DNA of 64,000 nt, taken from contig JAZNXS010000003.1 of assembly GCA_045594025.1 (NCBI GenBank), positions 50,461-114,460 of the forward strand, given 5' to 3'. Below the pieces are notes generated by a model. The model made no database searches, was not told the DNA's origin, and was given only the letters and a program-made list of their open reading frames with translations. The DNA comes from Scatosoma sp045594025. Its GTDB lineage: Bacteria > Bacillota > Clostridia > Christensenellales > Borkfalkiaceae. A program made the translations under genes and the position numbers. Shown here piece after piece: positions 28,504 to 38,100 of this stretch (position 1 is the stretch's first letter; each line of letters starts with the position of its first letter).

Positions 28504-29823
28504 TCAATTTTCCATTTCGCCAAACAGCGAAATCCCGTTTGCTTTCGTAATCTTTAACTTGATAAATTGCCCGATTACGTTGTTCTCGCTTTGAAAATAT
28601 CCCATGCGACCAAACTCGTCGCGCCCCAAATACAAGCCCTTTTTTTCATCATAATCTTCACAGAGAATCTCTACCGTTTTTCCAAGATATTTCTCCGATT
28701 TCTTACGGGTAAGCGAATTGACAAGCTCGACAAGGCGCATAATTCTGTCCTTTTGCACGTCTTCGGGGATTCGATTTTCCATCTCTGCCGCTTTCGTCCC
28801 CTGTCTTGGCGAGTATACAAACGTGAATGCAGATGCATAATCGACCTCTTTAACGAGTGCTTCTGTATCCAAGTAATCTTCCTCCGTTTCTCCGGGAAAA
28901 CCGACAATGATGTCCGTCGTTACCTCCGCCTCGGGCAGATGCGATTTCAACATCTTGATTTCATCAAGATATTTCTCTCTTGTATAGCGGCGGTTCATGT
29001 CTTTTAAAATACGGTTAGAACCCGATTGTACGGGCAAATGTACAAGCCTGCATATCTTTCTGTGCTTTTCCATCACCTTTACAACGTCTTCGTTGAAATC
29101 CTTGGGATGGCTGGTCATGAAACGCACCCTAAAATCCCCTTCCACAGAAGCGACCGCATCTAAAAGCTGCGCAAAGTTCATATCCGTTTTCCCGTCTGAA
29201 CCGTAAGAGTTTACGTTTTGCCCCAACAGGGTAATTTCCTTATACCCTTCCGCAACCAAAGCTTTCACTTCATTGATGATGTTTTCGGGTTGTCTTGAAC
29301 GTTCTCTCCCACGTACGTAAGGCACGATACAATAAGAGCAGAAATTATTGCAACCGTACATAATATTCACCCAAGCGTTAGGATAGCTGGTGCGGTATGC
29401 ATCGGTAAACTCAATAATCTCCCCTTCCTTTTCACGAATGGAAATTACTTTTTTCTTTTGCGATTTCTTACGTTGGATTAAATCGCCGAGCTCCTCCAAA
29501 TTCAAAGTGCCAAACATGATATCGATAAAGGGAAACTTCTGTTTCAACACGTCCGTCTTTCCCTTTTCCTGCGTCATACAACCGCCGACCGCAATCAGTA
29601 AATTTGGATTTTGTTTTTTCAGCTTTTTTAAAGCGCCAATGTTGCCGAATGCATGATTTTCTGCATTTTCACGGATACAGCACGTGTTGAATACAATAAT
29701 ATCCGCATTGTCAACACAATCCGTTTCTACGTAGTTCAGCTTGCGAAGAATCCCTGCAATCTTCTCCGATTCGTGCACGTTCATCTGGCAACCGTAAGTA
29801 ATGATATGATATTTTTCCTGCAT
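28504..29823 (-). CDS. miaB: tRNA-2-methylthio-N6-dimethylallyladenosine synthase
   Basis: Radical-SAM methylthiotransferase acting on i6A37 of tRNA, downstream of MiaA in the pathway. 439 aa from the ATG at 29823 (GAAAGAGA just upstream); a frame start 21 nt earlier is possible. UPF0004 domain with three Fe-S cysteines (YGCQMN, NTCCIRE, GGCMTQ), radical-SAM CNNFCSYCIVP, and a C-terminal TRAM domain. Leads miaB-mutS-mutL-miaA, the arrangement known from Bacillus-type genomes. Confidence 0.95.
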   Translation of the reverse strand: MQEKYHIITYGCQMNVHESEKIAGILRKLNYVETDCVDNADIIVFNTCCIRENAENHAFGNIGALKKLKKQNPNLLIAVGGCMTQEKGKTDVLKQKFPFIDIMFGTLNLEELGDLIQRKKSQKKKVISIREKEGEIIEFTDAYRTSYPNAWVNIMYGCNNFCSYCIVPYVRGRERSRQPENIINEVKALVAEGYKEITLLGQNVNSYGSDGKTDMNFAQLLDAVASVEGDFRVRFMTSHPKDFNEDVVKVMEKHRKICRLVHLPVQSGSNRILKDMNRRYTREKYLDEIKMLKSHLPEAEVTTDIIVGFPGETEEDYLDTEALVKEVDYASAFTFVYSPRQGTKAAEMENRIPEDVQKDRIMRLVELVNSLTRKKSEKYLGKTVEILCEDYDEKKGLYLGRDEFGRMGYFQSENNVIGQFIKLKITKANGISLFGEMEN

Positions 29824-29877
29824 AACTATCTCTTTCATTTTCATTTGGACATAATAACCGAGTATAATATTTTTTAT

Positions 29878-29906
29878 ATTATACTCTTTTTTTTGTTTAA
29901 AGGCAA
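29878..29906 (-). promoter_or_regulatory. miaB operon promoter within a palindrome
   Basis: -35 TTGCCT (29901-29906), 17 bp, -10 TATAAT (29878-29883), minus strand. The -10 lies in an 11-bp inverted repeat GAGTATAATAT/ATATTATACTC (29860-29870, 29876-29886), which is followed by T8 on the plus strand. Confidence 0.65.
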
Positions 29907-29990
29907 GTCTTTCTGCCCTTCTCTAAAAATTTTCAAGGATATTTTCCCCGTTTTGTGTTAAAACCAGGAAAAACACAAATACTGCCTTTG

Positions 29991-32207
29991 ATGAAACTGA
30001 TTAAAAAAATTTTATGGCTATTCCTTTTATTGCTCCTGCTTGCTACGGCGGCAGGTGTTGGATACTATTACGCCGTCACAAAAAACACGGCTCTTCACCC
30101 CGAAAAGCTTGAATTAAACGAGAAAACGATTACGCTTTACGATAAAAATATGCACTCTGTGCGTAACGTTTCCGCATTCGCCGTTGGTGAAACGGTAAAG
30201 ATAACGCAAATCCCAAAAATGACGCAAATCACCTTTATCAACACCGAAGACAAGCGTTTTTATACCCATCACGGGTTTGACATTCGCAGAATCGGAAAAG
30301 CGGTATGGAATAATCTAAAAAGCCTGTCCTTTAAAGAGGGCGCATCCACCATTTCCCAACAGCTGATCAAAAATACACACCTTTCGCAGGAAAAGACGGT
30401 AAAACGCAAGCTAAAGGAATGGAAACTGACCAAGCAGCTGGAAAAAGAGTATTCAAAAGAGGAAATTTTAGAAAAATACCTCAATACAATTTATTTTGGT
30501 CATAGCTGCTTTGGGCTTCGTTCTGCATCGGAATTTTATTTTGGGAAAGCGCCCGATCAGCTTACTTTGGCGGATTCCGCCATTTTAGCAGGCTTGGTAA
30601 AATCCCCAAATAACTACTCCCCCTTTAAGCACCCTGAACGATGCCTGCAACGAAAACGCAGCGTACTTTTACTGCTCCGCAAAAATGAATGTATCACCGA
30701 GGAGGAACTGCAAACCGCCTTAAACGAGCCTCTTCCCGTCATGAATGAACGCTTACAAGGCAATAACGGATTTTTACATTTTGTGTTTGATGAATTGAGT
30801 TCGATTACAGAAGAAAAGAACCTCTCACTTGGCGGAAATATTGAAATTTTTACGGAGTTAGACGTTGAATTACAACGAAAAACTGAAGAAATAACCAGTG
30901 GTCTTTCCGATTGTGATAAAATCGTTTTGGCTCTAAATCCTCTAACGGGGAATTTTAAAGCTTGCGTATCCTCCTGCGGAAATATTCGCCGTTTACCCGG
31001 TTCACTAATTAAGCCGTTGCTTGTGTACGCGCCTGCGATTGAAGAGGATATACTCGTACCTGCTACTCCCATTTTAGATGAAAAAATCAATTATAGCGGT
31101 TATCAACCGCAAAATTACGATGGAAAATTTCACGGCTACGTCAGCGCCAGAGAATGCGTCGCCAAAAGCCTAAATATCCCAGCCGTAAAGACGTTACAAA
31201 CCTTGGGCGTACAAAAAGGCGCGTCATATCTTAAAAAACTAAACCTTTCCATTGATAAGGAAGACGAGTCTTTAGCTCTTGCATTAGGCGGCATGAAAAA
31301 CGGATTCACCTTGCAGGATTTAACGGTAGCGTATTCCGCCTTAAAAACGGGAACCATGCGCGACTGTGGATTTATTACCGAAATCAAAATCGACGGCATT
31401 TCCGTCTACAAAAGACCGCAAATTAAAAATCAAATTTTTAGCGAAGAAAGCGCCTATCTAATGACGGATATGTTAAAAAGCTCCGTAAAAGAAGGCACGG
31501 CAAAAAAAATGCGCGCGTTGCCCTTTGATATTGCCGCTAAAACGGGCACTGTCGGCACAGAGAAAGGAAATACGGACGCTTACGCCGTTTCCTACACCGA
31601 AAAAGACCTGCTTTCCGTTTGGCTTGGCAATGCGGATAATGCCCCTATTCCGTACACAGGCGGCACAATGCCTTGTACTATCTTAGCCGAGCTAAACGAG
31701 TATTTATATGAGCAATATAGCGGCTGCATCCCCAACTTTCAAAAGCCGCAAGCCGTGCAAAGCGTCGAGTTGGATAAAATTGCCTATTATGACACACATA
31801 ATATATTGCTTGCCGACGATGCCGCGCCCGTGGAATACCGATTTTTTGAGTTATTTAAAAAGACCGCTTTACCCACGAAAAAGTCCGATTTCTTTAGCAA
31901 TCCAAGCATTTCCAGCCCCTCAATCCAATATGTCGATAAGCAGGTGATTATTACCTTTCCTAAAAGCTGCCCTACGCTATATCAATACAAAATCGAACGC
32001 CGTGATTATGCGACGCATACTACTTTATATGAGGGTGATTTCATCGAGGAATTTATCGACAAAGATATTAGAGAGGACAAGGAATACGTGTATACCGTTA
32101 CCCCCTATTATAACAAAAAAGCAGGTAAGCCGATTACGCTACCTGCCATTTGCATCAAACAATTAAAAGAACAAGAAATCCTCAACAAAGATTGGTGGGA
32201 TTCTTAA
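29991..32207 (+). CDS. Class A penicillin-binding protein (transglycosylase/transpeptidase)
   Basis: Bifunctional peptidoglycan synthase, 738 aa from ATG 29991; a GTG at 29955 is an alternative and neither has a strong ribosome site. One N-terminal membrane helix (LLLLLLATAAGVGYYYAV), a GT51 domain (catalytic Glu in TEDKRFYTHHGFD, then ISQQLIKN, ILEKYLNTIYFG) and a transpeptidase domain with SLIK (SxxK), SLN (SxN) and KTGT. A fibronectin-like beta domain forms the last ~90 residues. The transpeptidase first motif is short-looped and the linker reduced compared with PBP1A. Extracytoplasmic. Confidence 0.92.
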   Translation: MKLIKKILWLFLLLLLLATAAGVGYYYAVTKNTALHPEKLELNEKTITLYDKNMHSVRNVSAFAVGETVKITQIPKMTQITFINTEDKRFYTHHGFDIRRIGKAVWNNLKSLSFKEGASTISQQLIKNTHLSQEKTVKRKLKEWKLTKQLEKEYSKEEILEKYLNTIYFGHSCFGLRSASEFYFGKAPDQLTLADSAILAGLVKSPNNYSPFKHPERCLQRKRSVLLLLRKNECITEEELQTALNEPLPVMNERLQGNNGFLHFVFDELSSITEEKNLSLGGNIEIFTELDVELQRKTEEITSGLSDCDKIVLALNPLTGNFKACVSSCGNIRRLPGSLIKPLLVYAPAIEEDILVPATPILDEKINYSGYQPQNYDGKFHGYVSARECVAKSLNIPAVKTLQTLGVQKGASYLKKLNLSIDKEDESLALALGGMKNGFTLQDLTVAYSALKTGTMRDCGFITEIKIDGISVYKRPQIKNQIFSEESAYLMTDMLKSSVKEGTAKKMRALPFDIAAKTGTVGTEKGNTDAYAVSYTEKDLLSVWLGNADNAPIPYTGGTMPCTILAELNEYLYEQYSGCIPNFQKPQAVQSVELDKIAYYDTHNILLADDAAPVEYRFFELFKKTALPTKKSDFFSNPSISSPSIQYVDKQVIITFPKSCPTLYQYKIERRDYATHTTLYEGDFIEEFIDKDIREDKEYVYTVTPYYNKKAGKPITLPAICIKQLKEQEILNKDWWDS

Positions 32208-32211
32208 TTTT

Positions 32212-32238
32212 AAAAGCTCGCCTAACGACGAGCTTTTT
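32212..32238. terminator. Bidirectional terminator (PBP / thiI)
   Basis: Stem AAAAGCTCG/CGAGCTTTT (32212-32220, 32229-32237), 8-nt loop, T run on the plus strand and A run for the convergent direction. Confidence 0.85.
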
Positions 32239-32246
32239 TCTATGGA

Positions 32247-33404
32247 TTAAATTTCGATTTTTTCAATGGACTCAAAAGCTTCTTGAATCAATCCTTCCAC
32301 GTCTAATTTCCCTTCTTCGTGTAAAATATCCGCCATCTTAGGACGAATTACGGGGAAATCGGGTAAGAATACGGTGCAACAATCTTCAAACGGCAGAATG
32401 GACGTTTCATACGCGCCCATCTTCACGGAACGATCGATAATCTCGTTTTTATCAAACCCAACAAGAGGACGAAGCACAGGCAATTTCTCTACTACCGCGT
32501 TAGAAGAGGTCATCCCCTCGATGGTTTGGCTGGCTACCTGCCCAAGACTTTCCCCGGTAATTAAGCATTGCGCTTTGATACGTAAAGCGTGACGCTCTGC
32601 GATGCGATACATGAAACGGCGCAACAGCGTAACCATATATTCCGCTTTACACTTTTCATGGATCGCCTCTTGAATATGCGTTACTTTCACCGTATAAAGC
32701 TTTGTACCGCACGTGTATTGCGAAAGAATTTTCGCCAAATCTACTACTTTTTCTTTCGCCTGCATATTGGTGTATGGATAGCTATGGAAATGCAGGCATT
32801 CGATATTCATGCCGCGTTTTGCCATCATGTGACCTGCTACGGGGCTATCTATGCCGCCCGAAAGCAACAATAAACCCTTTCCTGCCGTCCCTACGGGCAT
32901 ACCGTTTGCGCCCTCGATAAATTCCCCAAAGACGAGCGCTTTGCCCAATTCACGAATATCCACGCGAATACTGAACGAAGGATTATGCACGTCCACCTTC
33001 AGCTTTCCTTTTCCGTGCGCAAGCAACATTCCGCCCAACGTTTTGCTGATTTCTACCGAGGTTAAGGGGTATTTCTTGTCGCCGCGGTGAGACTCCACCT
33101 TAAACGTACCCTCTTCTCGGCACAAAAGCTTTGCCGCTTCAAAGATCGAATCCATATCCGACGACGTTACGTACGCTACGCTCAAGGTATGCAAGCCAAA
33201 TACTTTCTTTAATTTTTCGACAATTTCTTCCGTGTCGTACTCCGCGAAGTTTTGCACAAGGTATCTTCCGCTTTGTTTGATAAGCTCTGCGTCAACGCCC
33301 TGAAGGGCTCTGCGAAGATTGGTTTCAAACGCGCGTTCAAAGAAACCTCTGTTTTTTCCTTTTAAATAAATCTCCGAATAACGGATAATGATAACTTTTT
33401 CCAT
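32247..33404 (-). CDS. thiI: tRNA 4-thiouridine synthase ThiI (no rhodanese domain)
   Basis: Adenylates and thiolates U8 of tRNA using sulfur from a cysteine desulfurase. 385 aa: N-terminal ferredoxin-like and THUMP domains, then a PP-loop ATPase (LLLSGGIDSPVAGHMM). The C-terminal rhodanese domain of enteric ThiI is absent, as is usual in Firmicutes. A dedicated NifS-type desulfurase is encoded 11 bp upstream, the common Firmicute pairing. Confidence 0.95.
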   Translation of the reverse strand: MEKVIIIRYSEIYLKGKNRGFFERAFETNLRRALQGVDAELIKQSGRYLVQNFAEYDTEEIVEKLKKVFGLHTLSVAYVTSSDMDSIFEAAKLLCREEGTFKVESHRGDKKYPLTSVEISKTLGGMLLAHGKGKLKVDVHNPSFSIRVDIRELGKALVFGEFIEGANGMPVGTAGKGLLLLSGGIDSPVAGHMMAKRGMNIECLHFHSYPYTNMQAKEKVVDLAKILSQYTCGTKLYTVKVTHIQEAIHEKCKAEYMVTLLRRFMYRIAERHALRIKAQCLITGESLGQVASQTIEGMTSSNAVVEKLPVLRPLVGFDKNEIIDRSVKMGAYETSILPFEDCCTVFLPDFPVIRPKMADILHEEGKLDVEGLIQEAFESIEKIEI

Positions 33405-33415
33405 ACTGTTTTCCT

Positions 33416-34546
33416 TTATTTCATACGGCGAGAGAGTTCTCTTCCGATTTCGTTGAGAATTTCCGCCGCTTGCGTAATTTCTTCTTCTTGCGTTTGAGGA
33501 GAAAAGCTTAAGCGAAGTACGCCGTCTGCCGTTGTTTCATTGTAACCGCACGCCAAAATGACTTTGCTGTAACGATTTTTTGCATTCGATGAACAAGCCG
33601 ACCCCGTCCCGATAATAAGCCCTCTATCGTTTGCCATGTGCAAAAGAATTTCGCCGCGCAAGCCGCGCGCTGAAACGGTGAGTATGTACGGCGTTCCCTC
33701 CGTGGAAGATAACCGAGTATATACTTCTTTATCCAAAGCGTCCCAAAGCTTTTCACGGCATTGCGTCAAGCGAACGTAATCGCTTTTCATCGTAACAAAT
33801 TTTTCTTCTGCCGCATAGACGAACTGCATAATACCGAATACGTTCTCCGTACCGCTTCTTCGTCCCAGCTCCTGTCCGCCTCCTATGATATACGGCGGCA
33901 AAACCAAGGATTTGCGCTTAATGAGAGCCCCAACCCCTTTTAAACCGCCGATTTTATGCGCGCTGACTGAATATAAATCCACCTCTTTTGCCAGCTTAAA
34001 CGGGATTTTTCCGTAAGCTTGAACGCCGTCGCTATGAAAAATGACGCGAGGATTTTTTTGTTTGACGAGTTTTGCAATGCGATTCACGTCGTTGATTGCG
34101 CCGATTTCATTATTGACGTGCATAATGGAAACAAAGCTTGTTTTGTCATCAACAAGAGCAAGCAGTTTCTCCACGTTTACCCGACCGTCTTGGTCCAAAG
34201 GCGCAAAGCGAGGCTCTGCCACGCCCCGATTTTTCAGTTCATGAAATGCTACAGCTACAGCGGAGTGTTCCCCTGCGCTCGTTACCGCGTTACCGCGGCG
34301 CGCAAAAGAAAATATCGCTTGATTATCCGATTCTGTGCCACAGGACGTGAATACAAGCTCGAATGCGCTTTCATCGGCAATTTTAGACAGCAAAGCGGAG
34401 CGCGCTTTTTTCAGCTCACCCTGCAAAGCAAACCCCTCTTTATATAACGCAGAAGGATTATAAAAATTTTCCGTTGCGTATGCCTGCGCTTTTTCAAAGG
34501 CAGACAGCGACGGCTTTGTCGTAGCCGCATTGTCCAGATAAATCAT
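33416..34546 (-). CDS. Cysteine desulfurase (NifS/IscS family, ThiI partner)
   Basis: PLP enzyme that releases sulfur from cysteine, 376 aa. Cofactor motifs MIYLDNAATTKPS, VNNEIGAIND and the Schiff-base lysine in SAHKIGGLKGVG; the catalytic cysteine loop is GTGSACSS. Followed directly by thiI, so the sulfur most likely goes to 4-thiouridine (inference from order). Start overlaps the stop of the upstream membrane-protein gene by 1 bp. Confidence 0.94.
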   Translation of the reverse strand: MIYLDNAATTKPSLSAFEKAQAYATENFYNPSALYKEGFALQGELKKARSALLSKIADESAFELVFTSCGTESDNQAIFSFARRGNAVTSAGEHSAVAVAFHELKNRGVAEPRFAPLDQDGRVNVEKLLALVDDKTSFVSIMHVNNEIGAINDVNRIAKLVKQKNPRVIFHSDGVQAYGKIPFKLAKEVDLYSVSAHKIGGLKGVGALIKRKSLVLPPYIIGGGQELGRRSGTENVFGIMQFVYAAEEKFVTMKSDYVRLTQCREKLWDALDKEVYTRLSSTEGTPYILTVSARGLRGEILLHMANDRGLIIGTGSACSSNAKNRYSKVILACGYNETTADGVLRLSFSPQTQEEEITQAAEILNEIGRELSRRMK

Positions 34547-35124
34547 TATTTTTGCTTTTTCTCCTGCATAATATAATCACTTTCCAGCTTCGAACGCGGC
34601 ACAAATCGCAAAATGTGCATCAACAGCGTTTCACGGCACTCTAATACAAATAACTTTCTCCCATTATATTCCGCAAGAATATACATGAAAAATTTACCCT
34701 CCGCCGCGGAGTTATTCGACGTGCAGAACACGGTTTTCACCGTAGGATCGTTACTAAAACGTTCATACGAAGGATTTTCTACGTCGCCTAACTGAATCAT
34801 ATCTTCCGCATCAATACGAGCAACTAGCTTTCTTTTATTGACGTTAAATACCTTGGAAATGCGCAATTCGCCCGAAACGAAGCAATAATCATAGCTAACG
34901 TTAAAGTTTCTCTTAAAGCGAGAAAGCAAAAACCAAGTGGCAAACATCCAAATTGTGAAAAAAATCAACGGCAGCAATAAATCCATGGGGAAATTGAAAA
35001 TCAAAAGAATCCCCATACACCCAAGCGCCAAAAAGACATAGGAAATGATGGATACAATCAAATGCTTTTTCGTATCCTTTTTCGAATCGTGTGCTTGCGA
35101 GCTTTCTTCGTAAAATACGTCCAT
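34546..35124 (-). CDS. Two-helix membrane protein of unknown function
   Basis: 192 aa, not recognised with certainty (it resembles small clostridial DUF6106-type proteins). Two adjacent hydrophobic helices (about 24-65) precede a soluble C-terminal domain of mixed charge. The start ATG at 35124 has AAGGAGGAG; the longer frame lacks one. Translationally coupled to the cysteine desulfurase. Between it and carB a stem-loop (35143-35179) without a T run may punctuate the transcript. Confidence 0.7.
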   Translation of the reverse strand: MDVFYEESSQAHDSKKDTKKHLIVSIISYVFLALGCMGILLIFNFPMDLLLPLIFFTIWMFATWFLLSRFKRNFNVSYDYCFVSGELRISKVFNVNKRKLVARIDAEDMIQLGDVENPSYERFSNDPTVKTVFCTSNNSAAEGKFFMYILAEYNGRKLFVLECRETLLMHILRFVPRSKLESDYIMQEKKQK

Positions 35125-35185
35125 ACTCTCCTCCTTATATAAGCCGCCAAACGGCAACCCATGAAAGTTGCCGTGGCGCATTTCA

Positions 35186-38100
35186 TTAAATTTCTAAAGT
35201 GCCTTCGTAAACGGTTTTCACGTTACCCAAAAGCTCTACCGTACCATCCGTATGGTAATTGACCGTTAAATCTCCGCCGCGGAGCTTCACGGTGACGTTG
35301 GTATCCCGTTCGCAATGCCCTGCAAGCACCGCAGCAACGACTGCCGCGCATGCACCCGAGCCGCAAGCCCACGTTTCGCCGCCGCCCTGTTCCCAAACAC
35401 GCATCTTGATCGTTACCTTGTTAACAACGCGGACGAATTCGGTATTAATTCCCTCAGGGAAATATTCGCAATTTTCAAAATCGGAGCCGATCGTTTTTAC
35501 ATCGACCGCATCCACTTTGTCACAGAAAATAACGCAGTGCGGACTTCCTACCCTTACAAGCGTTACGTTGTAATCGTTTCCGGAAACGTTAAGCGTCTTT
35601 CCAACGATTTGTTCTTCGTTAAACTTGCAAGGAATTTTCTTACCCGAAAGCTCTACTTTGCCAAGGTTAACACTTGCACTGTTTACCTTACCGCTGAAAG
35701 AGTAGACCTTTACGTCCAACACCGAATTCGCCATTTCGATCTTCATATCGTTTTTGCGAACGATGTTCTTTTCATAGAGGTATTTTGCGATACAGCGAAT
35801 CGCGTTACCGCCCATCGGCGCTTCTTTGCCGTCCTTATTGAACACACGGAGTTTCGCATCTGCTACTTCCGACGTCTCAATCAAAGCGATCCCGTCGCCG
35901 CCGATACCGTAATGCGGCTGCACGTAATTGACGGCAATCGATTCGGGACAGGTAATCTTTCCATCACGGTTATCGAATACGATATAATCGTTTCCGCAAG
36001 ATTGCATCTTTGTGAAGTTCAGCTTCAATTTTTCCGTTCTTAAAGCGTTGATATCTACAAGCTCGGTGTTATTTTCAGTAAACTTACTTGCAATAATATC
36101 CGCAAGCGCGTCGGCCGTATCCAAAGCCGTAAGCACCGTAATACCAAGCAATATCGCATGGTGATGCAAACGAATGAAGTCGTTGATCGATTCCAAATCC
36201 GTCTTACCTGTGTATACGATATAATCGATTTTACCTTCGTCCATCAGCTTGATGACCGTATCCGTTGCAGACAGTCTGTCAACCACCGTGCAATCAAAGC
36301 CCAAATCGGTGATGACCTTTGCCGTCCCCTTCGTTGCATACATCGTACAACCGAGGTCGCCAAACTTCTTCGCGATTGCAAGCACGTCCAGCTTATCCTG
36401 ATCGTTTACCGTCATGTATACGCCGACCGGCTTTCTTTCGGAAGGATGGCACATCTTAAAGCCTGCGGAAACAAGCCCTTTGAACATCGCTTCTTCTATC
36501 GTTTTACCGATACCGAGTACTTCACCCGTCGATTTCATTTGAGGACCGAGCTGCGAGTTTACGTCATTGAGCTTTTCAAAGCTAAACACGGGCACTTTTA
36601 CCGCTACGTACGGCGAGGAAGGATACAACCCCGTTCCGTAGCCAAGCTTTTTCAGCTTTGCGCCCACGATGATTTTTGTAGCAAGCTCTACCATCGGCAC
36701 GCCCGTTACTTTGGAAATGTAAGGTACGGTACGCGAAGCACGAGGGTTTACCTCGATAACGTACAGCTGCCCTCTATAAATCAAATACTGAATATTGATG
36801 AGCCCTTTCGTCTTCAATTCCAACGCAAGCTGAGTAGAAACCTCGATGATTCTTTCCAGCATTGTATCCTCCAAATTGTACGGAGGATATACGGCAATCG
36901 AGTCGCCGGAGTGAATACCCGTACGTTCGATATGTTGCATGATACCGGGAATCAATACGTCCTTTCCATCGGAAATCGCATCAACTTCTAACTCTCTACC
37001 CATCAAATATTTATCGCAAAGCACGGGGTTTTCAATCCCCTGTGCCAAAATAACGTCCATATAACGACACACGTCTTCCTGCGTAAAGGCAATCGTCATG
37101 TTTTGACCGCCGATTACGTACGAAGGACGCAAAAGCACGGGATATTCCAGCTTTTCCGCAGCCGCCAGTGCTTCCTCTTTCGTCATAACCGTAATTGCTT
37201 TTGGACGGGGAATGGAATATTTTTCCAACAATGCCTCAAAACGTTCTCTGTCCTCCGCAGCGTCTACGCTATCCGCCGACGTACCGAGAATACGGATACC
37301 ATGCGTTGCAAAGTAAGAACAAAGGTGAATCGCCGTTTGACCGCCAAACGTGATGATGACGCCGTAAGGCTTTTCAATATCCAAAACGTGCTGTACGTCT
37401 TCGGGTGTCAATGGCTCGAAATACAGTCTATCCGCCGTGTCAAAGTCGGTGGAAACCGTTTCAGGGTTGTTGTTGATGATCGCTACTTCATAGCCAAGCT
37501 CTTTCAACGTCCAAACGCAATGTACGGACGAATAGTCGAATTCGATACCCTGACCGATACGGATCGGGCCCGAACCGATAACGACGATACGCTTTTTCTT
37601 ACCGTTTTCCAAGAACGGCTTCGCTTCGTCATGTTCATGCGAATCAAAGGTGGAATAGAAGTACGGCGTCTTCGCAGGGAATTCCGCTGCGCAGGTATCT
37701 ACCATCTTATAAGCCGCTTTTTTTCTGTACGGCACTTTCTGTCCGCTAAGCGCCGCAATATCTTTATCCAAATAACCAAGGCGTTTGCCTTCGTCATATA
37801 AGGCTCTTGTAAGCTTTTCACTTGCTAATCTTTCTTCGTAGGCAATCAAATTCTTGAATTTATTCAAGAACCAACGGTCGATTTTCGTGATTTGGAAGAC
37901 TTCGTCCACCGTAACGCCCTTTTTGAGCGCCGCGTATACAACGAAGATACGTTCATCCGTCATTTCAGGAAGCTTTGCAAGCAACTCCTCTTTCGTGGAA
38001 TGCAAGAACTTCTTATAATTCATCGTGCTCGTGGAAATTTCCGCGCCGCGCACCGCTTTCATAATCGCCATTTCAAACGACGTGCCGATAGACATTACTT

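Noticed and set aside
36158..36991. Long plus-strand frame (277 residues) opposite carB
   Set aside because: Shadow of carB codon structure; no family features and no ribosome site. The same holds for 35315-36043, 37103-37801 and 51948-52991.
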